Part shown: in pieces, positions 1-8,255 of the stretch
How positions within the stretch are numbered: position 1 is the first letter of the stretch
Layout: the number at the start of each line of letters is the position of its first letter
Position numbers and translations under genes: made by a program
Notes under the pieces: model-generated
Told to the model about the DNA's origin: nothing
Seen by the model: the letters and a program-made list of their open reading frames with translations, nothing else
Database searches by the model: none
From: Phycisphaeraceae bacterium
GTDB lineage: Bacteria > Planctomycetota > Phycisphaerae > Phycisphaerales > Phycisphaeraceae
DNA length: 43,414 nt
Direction of reading: 5' to 3'
Assembly: GCA_028284155.1 (NCBI GenBank)
Contig: JANQSF010000048.1
Coordinates: 1 to 43,414 of the forward strand

Positions 1-560
1 GGCCGGGAGGCTCGGCGTTCCCAGGGACAGCGTCGCCGTACCGTCGTTGATCACTGTGAAGGTACGCGTCACCTCCGCAGCGCCCTGCGTGACGCTGCCA
101 AACTCCGTCCCGTCGAAGTTGGTGGGCAAACCGTCTCCGTCGAGGATCAACGTGTTGTTCAGGCCACGCACGGTGATCTCGGGGGCCGTGGGTACGGTCA
201 CCGTCCCGGTAATACTGAAATTGAAGGGGTCCTCGTCGCCGTCGTTGTTCGTGATACTGATCTGGCCGCTCTTAGTCCCAGTCGTGGCGGTGAGCAGTTG
301 CACGGTGAACGTGTCGCTTGCCCCCGGGGCCAGGCTCGACGCCAGGCCGTTGGTCAGCGTATAGCCGGCAGGGAGGCTCGGCGTTCCGAGGGACAACGTC
401 GCCGTGCCGTCGTTGATCACGGTGAAGGTACGCGTCACCCCCGCAGCGCCCTGCGTGACGCTGCCGAAGTCGGTGCTGTCGTTCGCCATCGGGGTCGTGT
501 CGTCGTCGGGAATCACCACACCGTTGCCGCGGACCGTGATCTCGGGTTCCGCCGGCGCTT
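1..560 (-). repeat. Near-identical tandem 366-bp coding repeats
   Basis: Bases 1-110 and 367-476 are almost the same sequence, offset by 366 bases (122 codons). They encode successive choice-of-anchor-D domains of the large secreted protein. The older copies at about 1150-1480 and 1760-2120 have diverged much more at the DNA level. The near identity points to recent duplication or gene conversion of the last units; more copies may lie beyond the left edge. Confidence 0.75.
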
Positions 561-3486
561 CTTGGACGAACGTGACGGTCAACTCGGGCCGTAGCGATGC
601 GTCGTCCGTGTACTCCGACGAATAAAACCCCCATCCGTTGCCGTCGATCTCAAGCGGTAGCATTGCCCACCCGAGGTTCATGGCCCCGTCCGACCACGCC
701 TGAACACTCGAAGTCACGTCAATGTTCAGCGACCCATTCGACACCGTGTCCACCATATAAACCGCCGCGGCACTCGCCTCTACATCGTTGGGCTGGATGC
801 CGTCACCCCAGCCGTTCCAGGTGTCGTCTTCGTCCCAGTCCTGCAATATCTGGAAGACGCCGGTCTGAACGCTCCCCGGGTTGAACACGTTGAGCGTCAA
901 CTCCGCAGACGTGATCTGCGCCCCCAGCGGAATCTGTCCTTCCATACTGCCGATGATGTCCTCGAACCGAATCAATGCGTGCGACTTGTCGCCGCCCCCG
1001 TCTACAAACAACTCATCTTCATTGGCAAACTGAGATGTGGGGCTCCCGCTGACGATTTGCGTATCCACTGTGCCAGTGTAGCCACTAGCGCCCTGACGGA
1101 ACGCTGCCATGCCTTCCTCCAACTCGTCGCTGACAAACCCCGTAACACTAAAGTTGAAGGGATTCTCGTCGTCGTCATTGGTCGTGAAACTGATCTCCCC
1201 GCTCTTGGTCCCTGTCGTCGCCGTCTGCAACCGAACCGCGAACGTATCACTGTCACCCGGCCCCAGGCTCGGCATCAGCCCGTCTGTCACGACATAGCCC
1301 GTCGGTATCCTCAGGTTGACTAGGGTTAGTGTCGCCGTGCCGTCGTTCGTCACCGTGAACATCCGGTTCAAACCCACGCCTCCCTGGACCACCCCACCGT
1401 AGTCCGTCCCGTCGCTCGCCATCGGGGTCGTGTCGTCGTCCAGGATCACCAAACCGTTGCCGCGGACCGTGATCTCAGGCTCTGAAACGTCCCGCACGAC
1501 GACGTCAAGTGTGTCGCTGAAACCCTCATATTCCGCGGTGAGTGTTACAGCATGATCGCCGGTCACCTCGTTCGCCGTCAATATACCGCTGTTGCTGATC
1601 CGAGTATTGCCGGGGCTGTCATTCCAGCGTGCCCGCTCTGTCACATCCATGCTCGACCCGTCGTTGTAGTGGGCTGTGGCCGAAAACGCCGTGACTGTGT
1701 TCTCATCAACCTGAGTCGGGCCGTCAATCGTTACCGACGTGAGATTCCCCACTATCTGGTCTTTCACCTCTCCCGTGACATCAAAATTAAACGGATTTTG
1801 GTCACTGTCATTGGTCGCAAAGTTGATCTGGCCACTCTTAATGCCCAACACACTGGCGTTCAAACGCACAGAGAATGTGTCGCTGGCGCCTGGGGCGATG
1901 GCGCTATCAAGTAGTTCTGTGACTTCAAAGCCAAGCGGCACGGTTAGATTGGCGGTCGTTAGTGTTCCTGTGCCGTGATTGGTCACCGTGAATGTACGCG
2001 TCACCTCTGAACCACCCTGAATGACGGTCCCGAAATCCGTGAGGTCACTCAACATCGGTGCGGTGTCGCCGTCAGGGATTACCACTCCATTGCCACGGAC
2101 GGCGACTTCAGGCTCGAATGCCAGAACCGTTCCTGTAATGTCAATAGGAGCCAGGTCAATGCCGGTCCCAATACTGCTGTTGTTCATTCTGTCGAGGTCG
2201 GGCTTGTCCAAGTCGGGGTCTACAAGACTACCGATGTAATAGGTGCCGTCTCCAATCCAGAAGGGGTCATTTGCCGCGGGCAAGGTGAGTGTGCTCGGAA
2301 CGTCGATATCCGCACCACCAGCCACACCGACGACCGTATCCCTATTTAGACGCAAGTCACTCGTATCGATTACCGGGTCGGGTGATAGATACCACTCGAC
2401 GGAGAACAAGCCACTGGTTCTTGTGCCCTCATTCGCAAGAGTAGCTTCGGCAACGACAGAGCCTCCAGCACTCTGCGATCCTTGATTCAAGTTGAAGTGC
2501 GTGGCACGGAGGTCGATGTAGCGTACGCCATCTGAGCTGTCGAATAACAGTTGGCGAGTGACTGGGTTGCCTACAGCATTCTCTCCGACAAACTGATCCT
2601 GCTGGTCGTTCAGGTCGCCATCTCTGTAAACAGGCTGTGGCCCAGAGTCTCGCGTATCGATCGTCCAGTGATACCAGTCATGCGCTTCCGTGTGATCAGC
2701 ACCATCGCGACCGTCCCAGGCATCCAATACCTGGCTAAGACTGAAATTCAGATTTGCATCGGGCACTAGAAACCCATCCGGGAACACATTGTCCTGATAT
2801 AGATTCACCATCCAGTCCACGTGATCCAAGACATAACCGGCTTCATCTAATGGTCCATCTGTTCCGAAGCCCTGTGGATCAATCGTCGTGAGTTGCAGAA
2901 GGCCGATCCTATCCATTGTATCATTTAGCCTTCTAGCCACCTCCGCCATAACAAAAGAACCCCGGCTATGACCTATCAAATGAACATTTGTTAGTTCCTC
3001 AGTCCCTAGTCTCTCAACAATCCCGGTGGTGAGCCTTCCTGCTACATTGTCTTCATCCGCAACTCCGGGTGTATTGGATATATGGCTCCAATCAAATAGC
3101 AGAAAGTCTGGAGCGCTATCAGCTGGAATTCCGTGTTCAATGAAGTTTGGATCATCGGGATTAGCGGATACCACAGAATTGACAATGTTGTCCTCTGGCA
3201 ACTCAAGAACATAATCGTGATTGATTGCAGAGGCCATATCAATGACCCAATCGGGGAAGCCGAAGGTGGCACTGCCATGCGTAATAACAAACAGGTTCGC
3301 AAGCAATACGCGGCGTTCCAAGGCCTCCACAGGAGCCATAGGTCGTTGACGGACGAACCCTAACGCCTTCGGCCAGTTGCGTCGCGTGAAGCGAATGCCA
3401 CGCCCCCGCGTGATGCGTCGTATGAAAAGCGACACACGGCGAACAACACATGAATTGCGTCTAGACAATTGCAATGCTGGGGTCAT
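1..3486 (-). CDS. Large secreted LEPR-XLL repeat protein with lipase-like head (3' end outside window)
   Basis: One open frame runs from an ATG at 3486 off the left edge (about 1,162 residues seen); an in-frame TGA lies just upstream of the ATG. Residues 53-63 (VEALERRVLLA) match the LEPR-XLL leader of planctomycete surface proteins. Residues 65-about 300 look like an alpha/beta hydrolase, with a nucleophile elbow GHSRG at 172-176 (Ser174). Then follow a CARDB-like segment, two choice-of-anchor-D (ASH-like) repeats at about 2120-1760 and 1480-1150, with an Ig-like Big domain between them, a DNRLRE/CBM96-like domain at about 1120-570, and further anchor-D repeats from 555 to the edge. It is probably exported and cell-surface or extracellular. 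A phospholipase or esterase role is inferred only from the elbow; the substrate is unknown. A weak G-rich stretch precedes the ATG. Confidence 0.85.
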   Translation of the reverse strand, partial: MTPALQLSRRNSCVVRRVSLFIRRITRGRGIRFTRRNWPKALGFVRQRPMAPVEALERRVLLANLFVITHGSATFGFPDWVIDMASAINHDYVLELPEDNIVNSVVSANPDDPNFIEHGIPADSAPDFLLFDWSHISNTPGVADEDNVAGRLTTGIVERLGTEELTNVHLIGHSRGSFVMAEVARRLNDTMDRIGLLQLTTIDPQGFGTDGPLDEAGYVLDHVDWMVNLYQDNVFPDGFLVPDANLNFSLSQVLDAWDGRDGADHTEAHDWYHWTIDTRDSGPQPVYRDGDLNDQQDQFVGENAVGNPVTRQLLFDSSDGVRYIDLRATHFNLNQGSQSAGGSVVAEATLANEGTRTSGLFSVEWYLSPDPVIDTSDLRLNRDTVVGVAGGADIDVPSTLTLPAANDPFWIGDGTYYIGSLVDPDLDKPDLDRMNNSSIGTGIDLAPIDITGTVLAFEPEVAVRGNGVVIPDGDTAPMLSDLTDFGTVIQGGSEVTRTFTVTNHGTGTLTTANLTVPLGFEVTELLDSAIAPGASDTFSVRLNASVLGIKSGQINFATNDSDQNPFNFDVTGEVKDQIVGNLTSVTIDGPTQVDENTVTAFSATAHYNDGSSMDVTERARWNDSPGNTRISNSGILTANEVTGDHAVTLTAEYEGFSDTLDVVVRDVSEPEITVRGNGLVILDDDTTPMASDGTDYGGVVQGGVGLNRMFTVTNDGTATLTLVNLRIPTGYVVTDGLMPSLGPGDSDTFAVRLQTATTGTKSGEISFTTNDDDENPFNFSVTGFVSDELEEGMAAFRQGASGYTGTVDTQIVSGSPTSQFANEDELFVDGGGDKSHALIRFEDIIGSMEGQIPLGAQITSAELTLNVFNPGSVQTGVFQILQDWDEDDTWNGWGDGIQPNDVEASAAAVYMVDTVSNGSLNIDVTSSVQAWSDGAMNLGWAMLPLEIDGNGWGFYSSEYTDDASLRPELTVTFVQEAPAEPEITVRGNGVVIPDDDTTPMANDSTDFGSVTQGAAGVTRTFTVINDGTATLSLGTPSLPAGYTLTNGLASSLAPGASDTFTVQLLTATTGTKSGQISITNNDGDEDPFNFSITGTVTVPTAPEITVRGLNNTLILDGDGLPTNFDGTEFGSVTQGAAEVTRTFTVINDGTATLSLGTPSLPA

Positions 3487-3590
3487 CGTGACTCACCCCC
3501 ACGTGTGATACTCCCTTCCAGTTTACAAGATTCCACTCTGTGCCTCTACCCGCTTGCGAGCCAAGTTCAGCGTGAGTCCAAGGGCTTCAT

Positions 3591-3612
3591 CCGGCCAGGC
3601 TAGCCTGGCCGG
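3591..3612. repeat. 22-bp perfect palindrome
   Basis: Two 10-base arms (ccggccaggc and gcctggccgg) around a central TA form a perfect 22-base palindrome. It lies in the 227-base gap between the zinc-ribbon gene and the secreted protein gene, 18 bases from a second inverted repeat. It could be a protein-binding site, a terminator stem or the remnant of a mobile-element end. No T-run follows on either strand. Confidence 0.6.
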
Positions 3613-3630
3613 AACGGGCTTGACCCTGCC

Positions 3631-3683
3631 CCTGAACCGAGTCGGTGTTGAATGTGAGTGATTCAACACCGACTCGGTTCAGG
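3631..3683. repeat. 23-bp perfect inverted repeat with 7-base loop
   Basis: Bases 3631-3653 and 3661-3683 are perfectly complementary over 23 base pairs around the loop gtgagtg. The structure lies 30 bases downstream of the stop codon of the 144-residue zinc-ribbon gene, so on the minus strand it would form a strong RNA hairpin after that gene. No U-tract follows, so it is not a classical intrinsic terminator; transcript end protection or an element boundary are alternatives. Confidence 0.7.
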
Positions 3684-3713
3684 ATCAAGGACGACAGGAT
3701 ACGGTAGCAGAAG

Positions 3714-4148
3714 TCAAACTACAGTCAGCAGCAGTGCTACTGATGCTAGGATGACCAACAAGACACTGAAGCAGCCCGATGAGATGGAGTTGGGTAATGG
3801 GATAACAAAACCACAGTTGCGGCATCGTGTTGTGCCGCCAAGTGATGACTTTCGAAAATTGGTCGTGCCACGGCATTTCGGACATTGGATTTGATAGGTA
3901 GCGTCAGAGATTTGTGTCGCATGTAACCGTAGTGGCTTGACGCTCGGTTGCGATTCCCACGGAACGACACTTACTAAGTTACACATAGGGCATCGCAATT
4001 GCGAGCCACTCTCATCGTCCCTCGCGGACATGGGCGTTCGGCAATGTGAGCACTCGAAGTTGATCATTTGAGTGGCCCAATCTGTATTCCAGCCATTGAT
4101 GGGTAGGTGGCCAATGAATGAACCGACCTGATTAGAAACAACCGCCAT
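3714..4148 (-). CDS. Small double zinc-ribbon membrane protein
   Basis: A 144-residue protein with two zinc-ribbon-like cysteine sets. The first is FECSHC followed by RCPMC; the second is QCPKC followed by RCRNC. It ends in a hydrophobic stretch of about 20 residues (roughly 122-143) that should be a single membrane helix at the very C terminus. An internal ATG at 4067 (starting MINFECSHC) is an equally likely start, because the first 27 residues carry no recognisable feature and neither start has a good ribosome site. Small zinc-ribbon proteins with one tail helix are common in planctomycetes and mostly of unknown function. The gene is separated from the upstream defence genes by 86 bases, so its link to them is uncertain. 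Confidence 0.6.
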   Translation of the reverse strand: MAVVSNQVGSFIGHLPINGWNTDWATQMINFECSHCRTPMSARDDESGSQLRCPMCNLVSVVPWESQPSVKPLRLHATQISDATYQIQCPKCRGTTNFRKSSLGGTTRCRNCGFVIPLPNSISSGCFSVLLVILASVALLLTVV

Positions 4149-4234
4149 TCCAAGCAGCCGATCACGATGTCATCTCATGCGCTCACGGGCCAAGCTGCCT
4201 CGTCTTCAACACTTGCGGCCAAGCCCGTACTTTA

Positions 4235-4642
4235 TCAGAATCGGTCCTGCCCCGTCAGCAAATACTCAAATCGATCCGACACTCTCGAAAGTGCCTTGAT
4301 ATAGAGATCCAACTCGTCCAAATCCAGAAACGCGGCGGGATGACGGATCTGCCCGACGAGGCGATTCCGTGAGTCGAAGACAAACGCTACCAGTTCGTGC
4401 AGGGCATTCCACTTCCATGCGGTCAGTGCCAGATTGCGCCAAGTGTCATCACTTGTTGTAACACGAGCAGTACCCAGTACGGTCGTCGTCAAGACGCAGT
4501 CATTTCCGTCAAGTCCAATGTGCACTGTCTGAAATCGGCTGCTGCCCGGTACCGGGATCCGAACCGACCATTCTTCGAATCTCCACTTCCGCCCTTCGCG
4601 CCTGCACCGAGCCTTAAGTTGTGCCAATAGGTCATCTGTCAC
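4235..4642 (-). CDS. Unknown 135-residue protein at the end of the helicase/PLD operon
   Basis: I do not recognise this protein. It starts with GTG at 4642, overlapping the end of the helicase gene by 11 bases, and a good ribosome site (GGGAGG) sits just upstream inside the helicase gene. This favours the GTG start and makes the gene the last member of the 430aa-PLD-helicase operon. The 135 residues have no membrane segment or cysteine cluster. They alternate beta-like and helical stretches, with a Trp-rich N terminus (KWRFEEWSV) and an acidic helix near the C terminus. The size and predicted alternation recall small chaperone-like or YbjN-like folds, but that is only an impression. A role as accessory subunit of the neighbouring helicase is inferred from context. 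Confidence 0.7.
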   Translation of the reverse strand: MTDDLLAQLKARCRREGRKWRFEEWSVRIPVPGSSRFQTVHIGLDGNDCVLTTTVLGTARVTTSDDTWRNLALTAWKWNALHELVAFVFDSRNRLVGQIRHPAAFLDLDELDLYIKALSRVSDRFEYLLTGQDRF

Positions 4643-7600
4643 CTGCCACCTCCCGCTGCCCTTTAAGCCAGGCCGTGGGATCTTCGTCGCAATCGAGTAA
4701 CGCCTCTTCTAGCCGATCTGCCGCCAATGCCGTGCGGATGACGAGGTCGTCCACCTCCTCGTGTTGCGTCGTGTCCAAGTGCATTAGGCGATCATGTTCG
4801 ACGGTGACATGCGAAGCATGGTGCTTCAGGTCGTAGTGCGCGCAGACTCGAACCATACCAAGCCGGCGCTGCCAATCGTAAAGTCCATCCAGAGTCTCGG
4901 GGTCTTCGAGATTGAGGATGCCGACCGGGCTTACGCACCGGATCAGTGTTGCATCGCCGAGCACCTGTGAGCGCATGAACAGTTGGAACGGCTGCTCGCG
5001 ATGATGTGGGTAATCATCCCGCTGCTGCCATCGGATGGTGTCTCCATTTGATAAGGCCATGATTCCAGTGAAGTGATGTGCGCGCATCTCACGCACCTCG
5101 TGGATGCCACGTTCACGAACCAGCTTCATGCAACATTCTCTAAAGTACTCCTCAAGCGCCCCCACACTGGGACAGGAAACGTCTTGCTTGCCAAGTTCAC
5201 CATCGAGCCAAGCCCTCGTAACGGGGAAATCAGACTCAAGAAGTCCTGCAATCGGCGGAATGTCTTCATCCTTCTGCAGCGCTTCTCGCGCCACGTCCAC
5301 CCGGCTGTCACGGGAAGCCTGTATACGACCCGTCCGGTGTACCAACCTCAGAAACTGATTGAGGCGATACAGCACTCGCCGGATCTGTAGCCTCTCCACC
5401 GTATCACGTAGGTGCGGAAAATAGACCTGGATAAGTTCACGGTGCTCAGCCTCCCGATCCTGCGCATCGAGCTCACGTTGGACGAGGCTTCCAATCCGAT
5501 CCACCCTGCCAGTGCGTTGCTCCATGGCCGACGGCGTCCACGTGATGCCGTAGTGGATTACGCGACGACAAAACGTATGTAGGTCCTCACCCTCCTGGAG
5601 TACATCTGTCGTGGCCAATACCAATGGATATCCCGGCATTCTGAACTGACGCACGAGTCGTTTGTTGACACCGCCGGCCATCTGACCGACCGGCGTTTGG
5701 TGCTGCAACGTGCGACCGTATGTTGTGGCCAGGTCCGCCAGCGCCATCGACGGGACTTGTGGGAAATTCACAGCGATAATCGTGTCAAAAGCCGCAGCGG
5801 CCTGGGACAATTCTGAGAATGCGCAGAAAGTGCGCTCCGGGCTCGATCGATCCCTCTGCATCTGCTGCTCTAACAGATCGAGAAACGCCACGGCGAGCCC
5901 TTCCTCGGGTCGTGGCGTAGCGGCCTCACGACTCAGGTCAAATGACCCGATGTCCCGAATCGCCAACGTGTAGAGATCGACGTACGCAGCCCCAAGCCTC
6001 GACATGGCGCTAACTAGTTCGCGCCGCTGTTCACGCCGGCGAAACTGCTCACGAAACTCCGCGTGCGATTCATCCGGCCAGATGCAATCCTGCAAGGTCG
6101 TTCGCTGGGCCAGCTCAGTAAAGAATGTCCGGACGCCGACCACGCCTTCTGGCCATGGGAATCCAGGGGGGATCACCTCTTTTGACTCGAAACCGCCTTC
6201 GTAGGCCTCCATGAGCACGGTCTCGGCCTTGTGACGAAGATGGTCCGCGTGTTGAGCCAGAAAGTGCAGGCTGGCGGCCTGATAGGCCTCAAAGAGATAC
6301 AGCCTTGGGTAGCCCTCTTTGCGCTGTGTTCGATTCGAGAAGTAACCAAAGGCAAGTGCCCGAAGTGACGAGCGTACCGCTTCTCGATCCTGTCCAGATG
6401 CTTCAGCCATGGCACTGATTGGATCGGCCGGACGATTCAGGAGCCAACAGACATGGTCGTCCTCGAAGAGTGTCGAATAAGCGGAACTGATGCTCGCCAG
6501 TCGGTTCCGCTGAAACGCTGCGCCGGACAGGATCCCCTTCGGCCCCATGCCGCGAAAAAACCACGTAAAGAATGAATCCGATCCGCCATCGTCATCCTCA
6601 ATATCAAACGCCAATTCCTCGGCCAACGTCTCGTTATCGTCAACGGCAAGACCGTACGTATCTTGATCTGTGATCTTCCGTTTCTCCCGCCGGTACCGCG
6701 TGAAGACCTGATCGATGTCCGGGCCCATAGCAGGAAGCATTTGCTCGATGTACGCACGGATCCACTGGTCGTACTCATCATTTAGTTTTGCACGCATCTC
6801 ACCTACTGTGGCCACACGACGACAAAACACCAATGCTTTCTCCCCAGTCACGAATGTGTCCTTTAACGACGCCACCGTGGCGTCTAGTTTCGGATGGGGC
6901 AACGCCCGCCCAAACCGTTCGCGATAGGATTTGACGACGGTCGCCAGGGAGTGCGAATCGATCCCCCTGCGCTCCTCCGAACTGACGTCCTCGTTGTCCC
7001 CATCGAACGTTTTACTCTCATCTTCTTCGTCCTCGTCGCCACTGGTTTGCGCTGTCGTTGTTGATTTGCGCTGCCGCCGTTCCATCGACTCCACGAAACT
7101 TTCGAACGATGACAGCATGCCAATCTGAAAACTGCTACCAAAACGGCTGTCGCCTAAGAGCTCCGAGACCTTCTTCTGCATCAGCCCTACAACTAGGCGC
7201 TGTTTTGGGTCATCCATCGTCATCGGTTCGTCGTGCGCTTCAAACCCACCGCGCCGCCATTCCCGACGATACATGTTCTTGCTGTGCCGCTGGCCACCAA
7301 TGTTCATGTACTGCACACGTCGAAGCAGGAATCGCTTGGCAAGCGCCCGTCGTTCGCCGTCATGGTCTGACTCGACCAGGCGCAGCAAGGCGATCGGATC
7401 CTTTCCCGCCGCGTCGGTAACGCTCTCGTCGGCGCATCCGAACACGTCCAACTGCCGGTACAGGTCTGCGTAGTCGTACTCGAAAGGTGTGGCCGACAAC
7501 ATCAACACCCGCTTAACGCGCCGTCCGTACCACGGGCAGTCGGCAATGCCGCCGGACGGATGGCCCAACGCCAGTCCAAGAACACGATTACGATTGCTGA

Positions 7601-8255
7601 CCCGCGGTCCGAATCCATGCTTGAAATTGTGAGCCTCGTCTACCACCAGTAAGTCCAATGGTGGCATGAGGGCGTTTAACAACCGACCGTACATGTCTCG
7701 GAACTCGCCCGGGTCACGCCGATTGAGCAGCTGCCGATCCACCCATGGCAGATAGCGAAGCAGCCGTTCCCGGCATCGCTTCCGCCCTTCTCTATTCCCG
7801 GCAGCCACACTGAACGTCGTCATCCGCAGATACAAGTCGCAGTTGTCATTCAAGTTCACCGTGTGTGCGATGCTGTCGACTGACCCGCACGTCACCGGTT
7901 CCCAAGCCGGACCCTGATGCAGATTCTTGACCCGGTTGTCCTCGACCTTCCAATTTGATCGCACGAAATTGGTGAGTTCCTTGACCCACTTCAGTTGGAT
8001 ATTCTCCCGGGGTGTCATCACACAGATCCGGGCATCCGGTTGCAAGTGTCGTAGCAGACCCATAACGCCCAGTGCCACATACGTCTTGCCCATGCCAACC
8101 TCGTCAGCGAGATAGGCAATTCTGTTGTGTGAAAGCATGTTGAATGCGGCTACGGTGCCGTTCAACTGTGCCTCGGCGAATCCCATGCGCCGGGCCCGCT
8201 CGGTCGGTGCAAAGTCAATCAACTCTTGGACAAACCCCGGGGTGACCGTCTTCAC
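4632..8255 (-). CDS. SNF2-like superfamily 2 helicase of a putative defence operon
   Basis: About 1,207 residues from a GTG at 8255 whose bases overlap the PLD stop codon (GTGA). The frame stays open 17 codons further up, to 8306, but that stretch overlaps the PLD gene. Counted from 8306, motif I is LADEVGMGKT (about 66-75) and motif II is VVDEAH (221-226). Motif III is LMLSATPFEY. The second RecA lobe has ALVFCRRVATVGEM and ends in TDVLQEG and EQRTGRVDRIGS (motifs V and VI). This is the pattern of SNF2/HepA-like ATPases that move on DNA. A long insert with an acidic Asp/Glu-rich segment separates the lobes. Helicases of this type partner PLD nucleases in systems such as DISARM and Dpd; here no methylase or DUF1998 protein accompanies it. 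It probably recognises or translocates on foreign DNA. Confidence 0.9.
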   Translation of the reverse strand: MKTVTPGFVQELIDFAPTERARRMGFAEAQLNGTVAAFNMLSHNRIAYLADEVGMGKTYVALGVMGLLRHLQPDARICVMTPRENIQLKWVKELTNFVRSNWKVEDNRVKNLHQGPAWEPVTCGSVDSIAHTVNLNDNCDLYLRMTTFSVAAGNREGRKRCRERLLRYLPWVDRQLLNRRDPGEFRDMYGRLLNALMPPLDLLVVDEAHNFKHGFGPRVSNRNRVLGLALGHPSGGIADCPWYGRRVKRVLMLSATPFEYDYADLYRQLDVFGCADESVTDAAGKDPIALLRLVESDHDGERRALAKRFLLRRVQYMNIGGQRHSKNMYRREWRRGGFEAHDEPMTMDDPKQRLVVGLMQKKVSELLGDSRFGSSFQIGMLSSFESFVESMERRQRKSTTTAQTSGDEDEEDESKTFDGDNEDVSSEERRGIDSHSLATVVKSYRERFGRALPHPKLDATVASLKDTFVTGEKALVFCRRVATVGEMRAKLNDEYDQWIRAYIEQMLPAMGPDIDQVFTRYRREKRKITDQDTYGLAVDDNETLAEELAFDIEDDDGGSDSFFTWFFRGMGPKGILSGAAFQRNRLASISSAYSTLFEDDHVCWLLNRPADPISAMAEASGQDREAVRSSLRALAFGYFSNRTQRKEGYPRLYLFEAYQAASLHFLAQHADHLRHKAETVLMEAYEGGFESKEVIPPGFPWPEGVVGVRTFFTELAQRTTLQDCIWPDESHAEFREQFRRREQRRELVSAMSRLGAAYVDLYTLAIRDIGSFDLSREAATPRPEEGLAVAFLDLLEQQMQRDRSSPERTFCAFSELSQAAAAFDTIIAVNFPQVPSMALADLATTYGRTLQHQTPVGQMAGGVNKRLVRQFRMPGYPLVLATTDVLQEGEDLHTFCRRVIHYGITWTPSAMEQRTGRVDRIGSLVQRELDAQDREAEHRELIQVYFPHLRDTVERLQIRRVLYRLNQFLRLVHRTGRIQASRDSRVDVAREALQKDEDIPPIAGLLESDFPVTRAWLDGELGKQDVSCPSVGALEEYFRECCMKLVRERGIHEVREMRAHHFTGIMALSNGDTIRWQQRDDYPHHREQPFQLFMRSQVLGDATLIRCVSPVGILNLEDPETLDGLYDWQRRLGMVRVCAHYDLKHHASHVTVEHDRLMHLDTTQHEEVDDLVIRTALAADRLEEALLDCDEDPTAWLKGQREVAGDR

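Noticed and set aside
3487..4250. Left attachment site of the element as a repeat of the tRNA-Val 3' end
   Set aside because: I compared the tRNA 3' sequence with the gaps at the left side by eye and saw no copy; the end may lie beyond the window.
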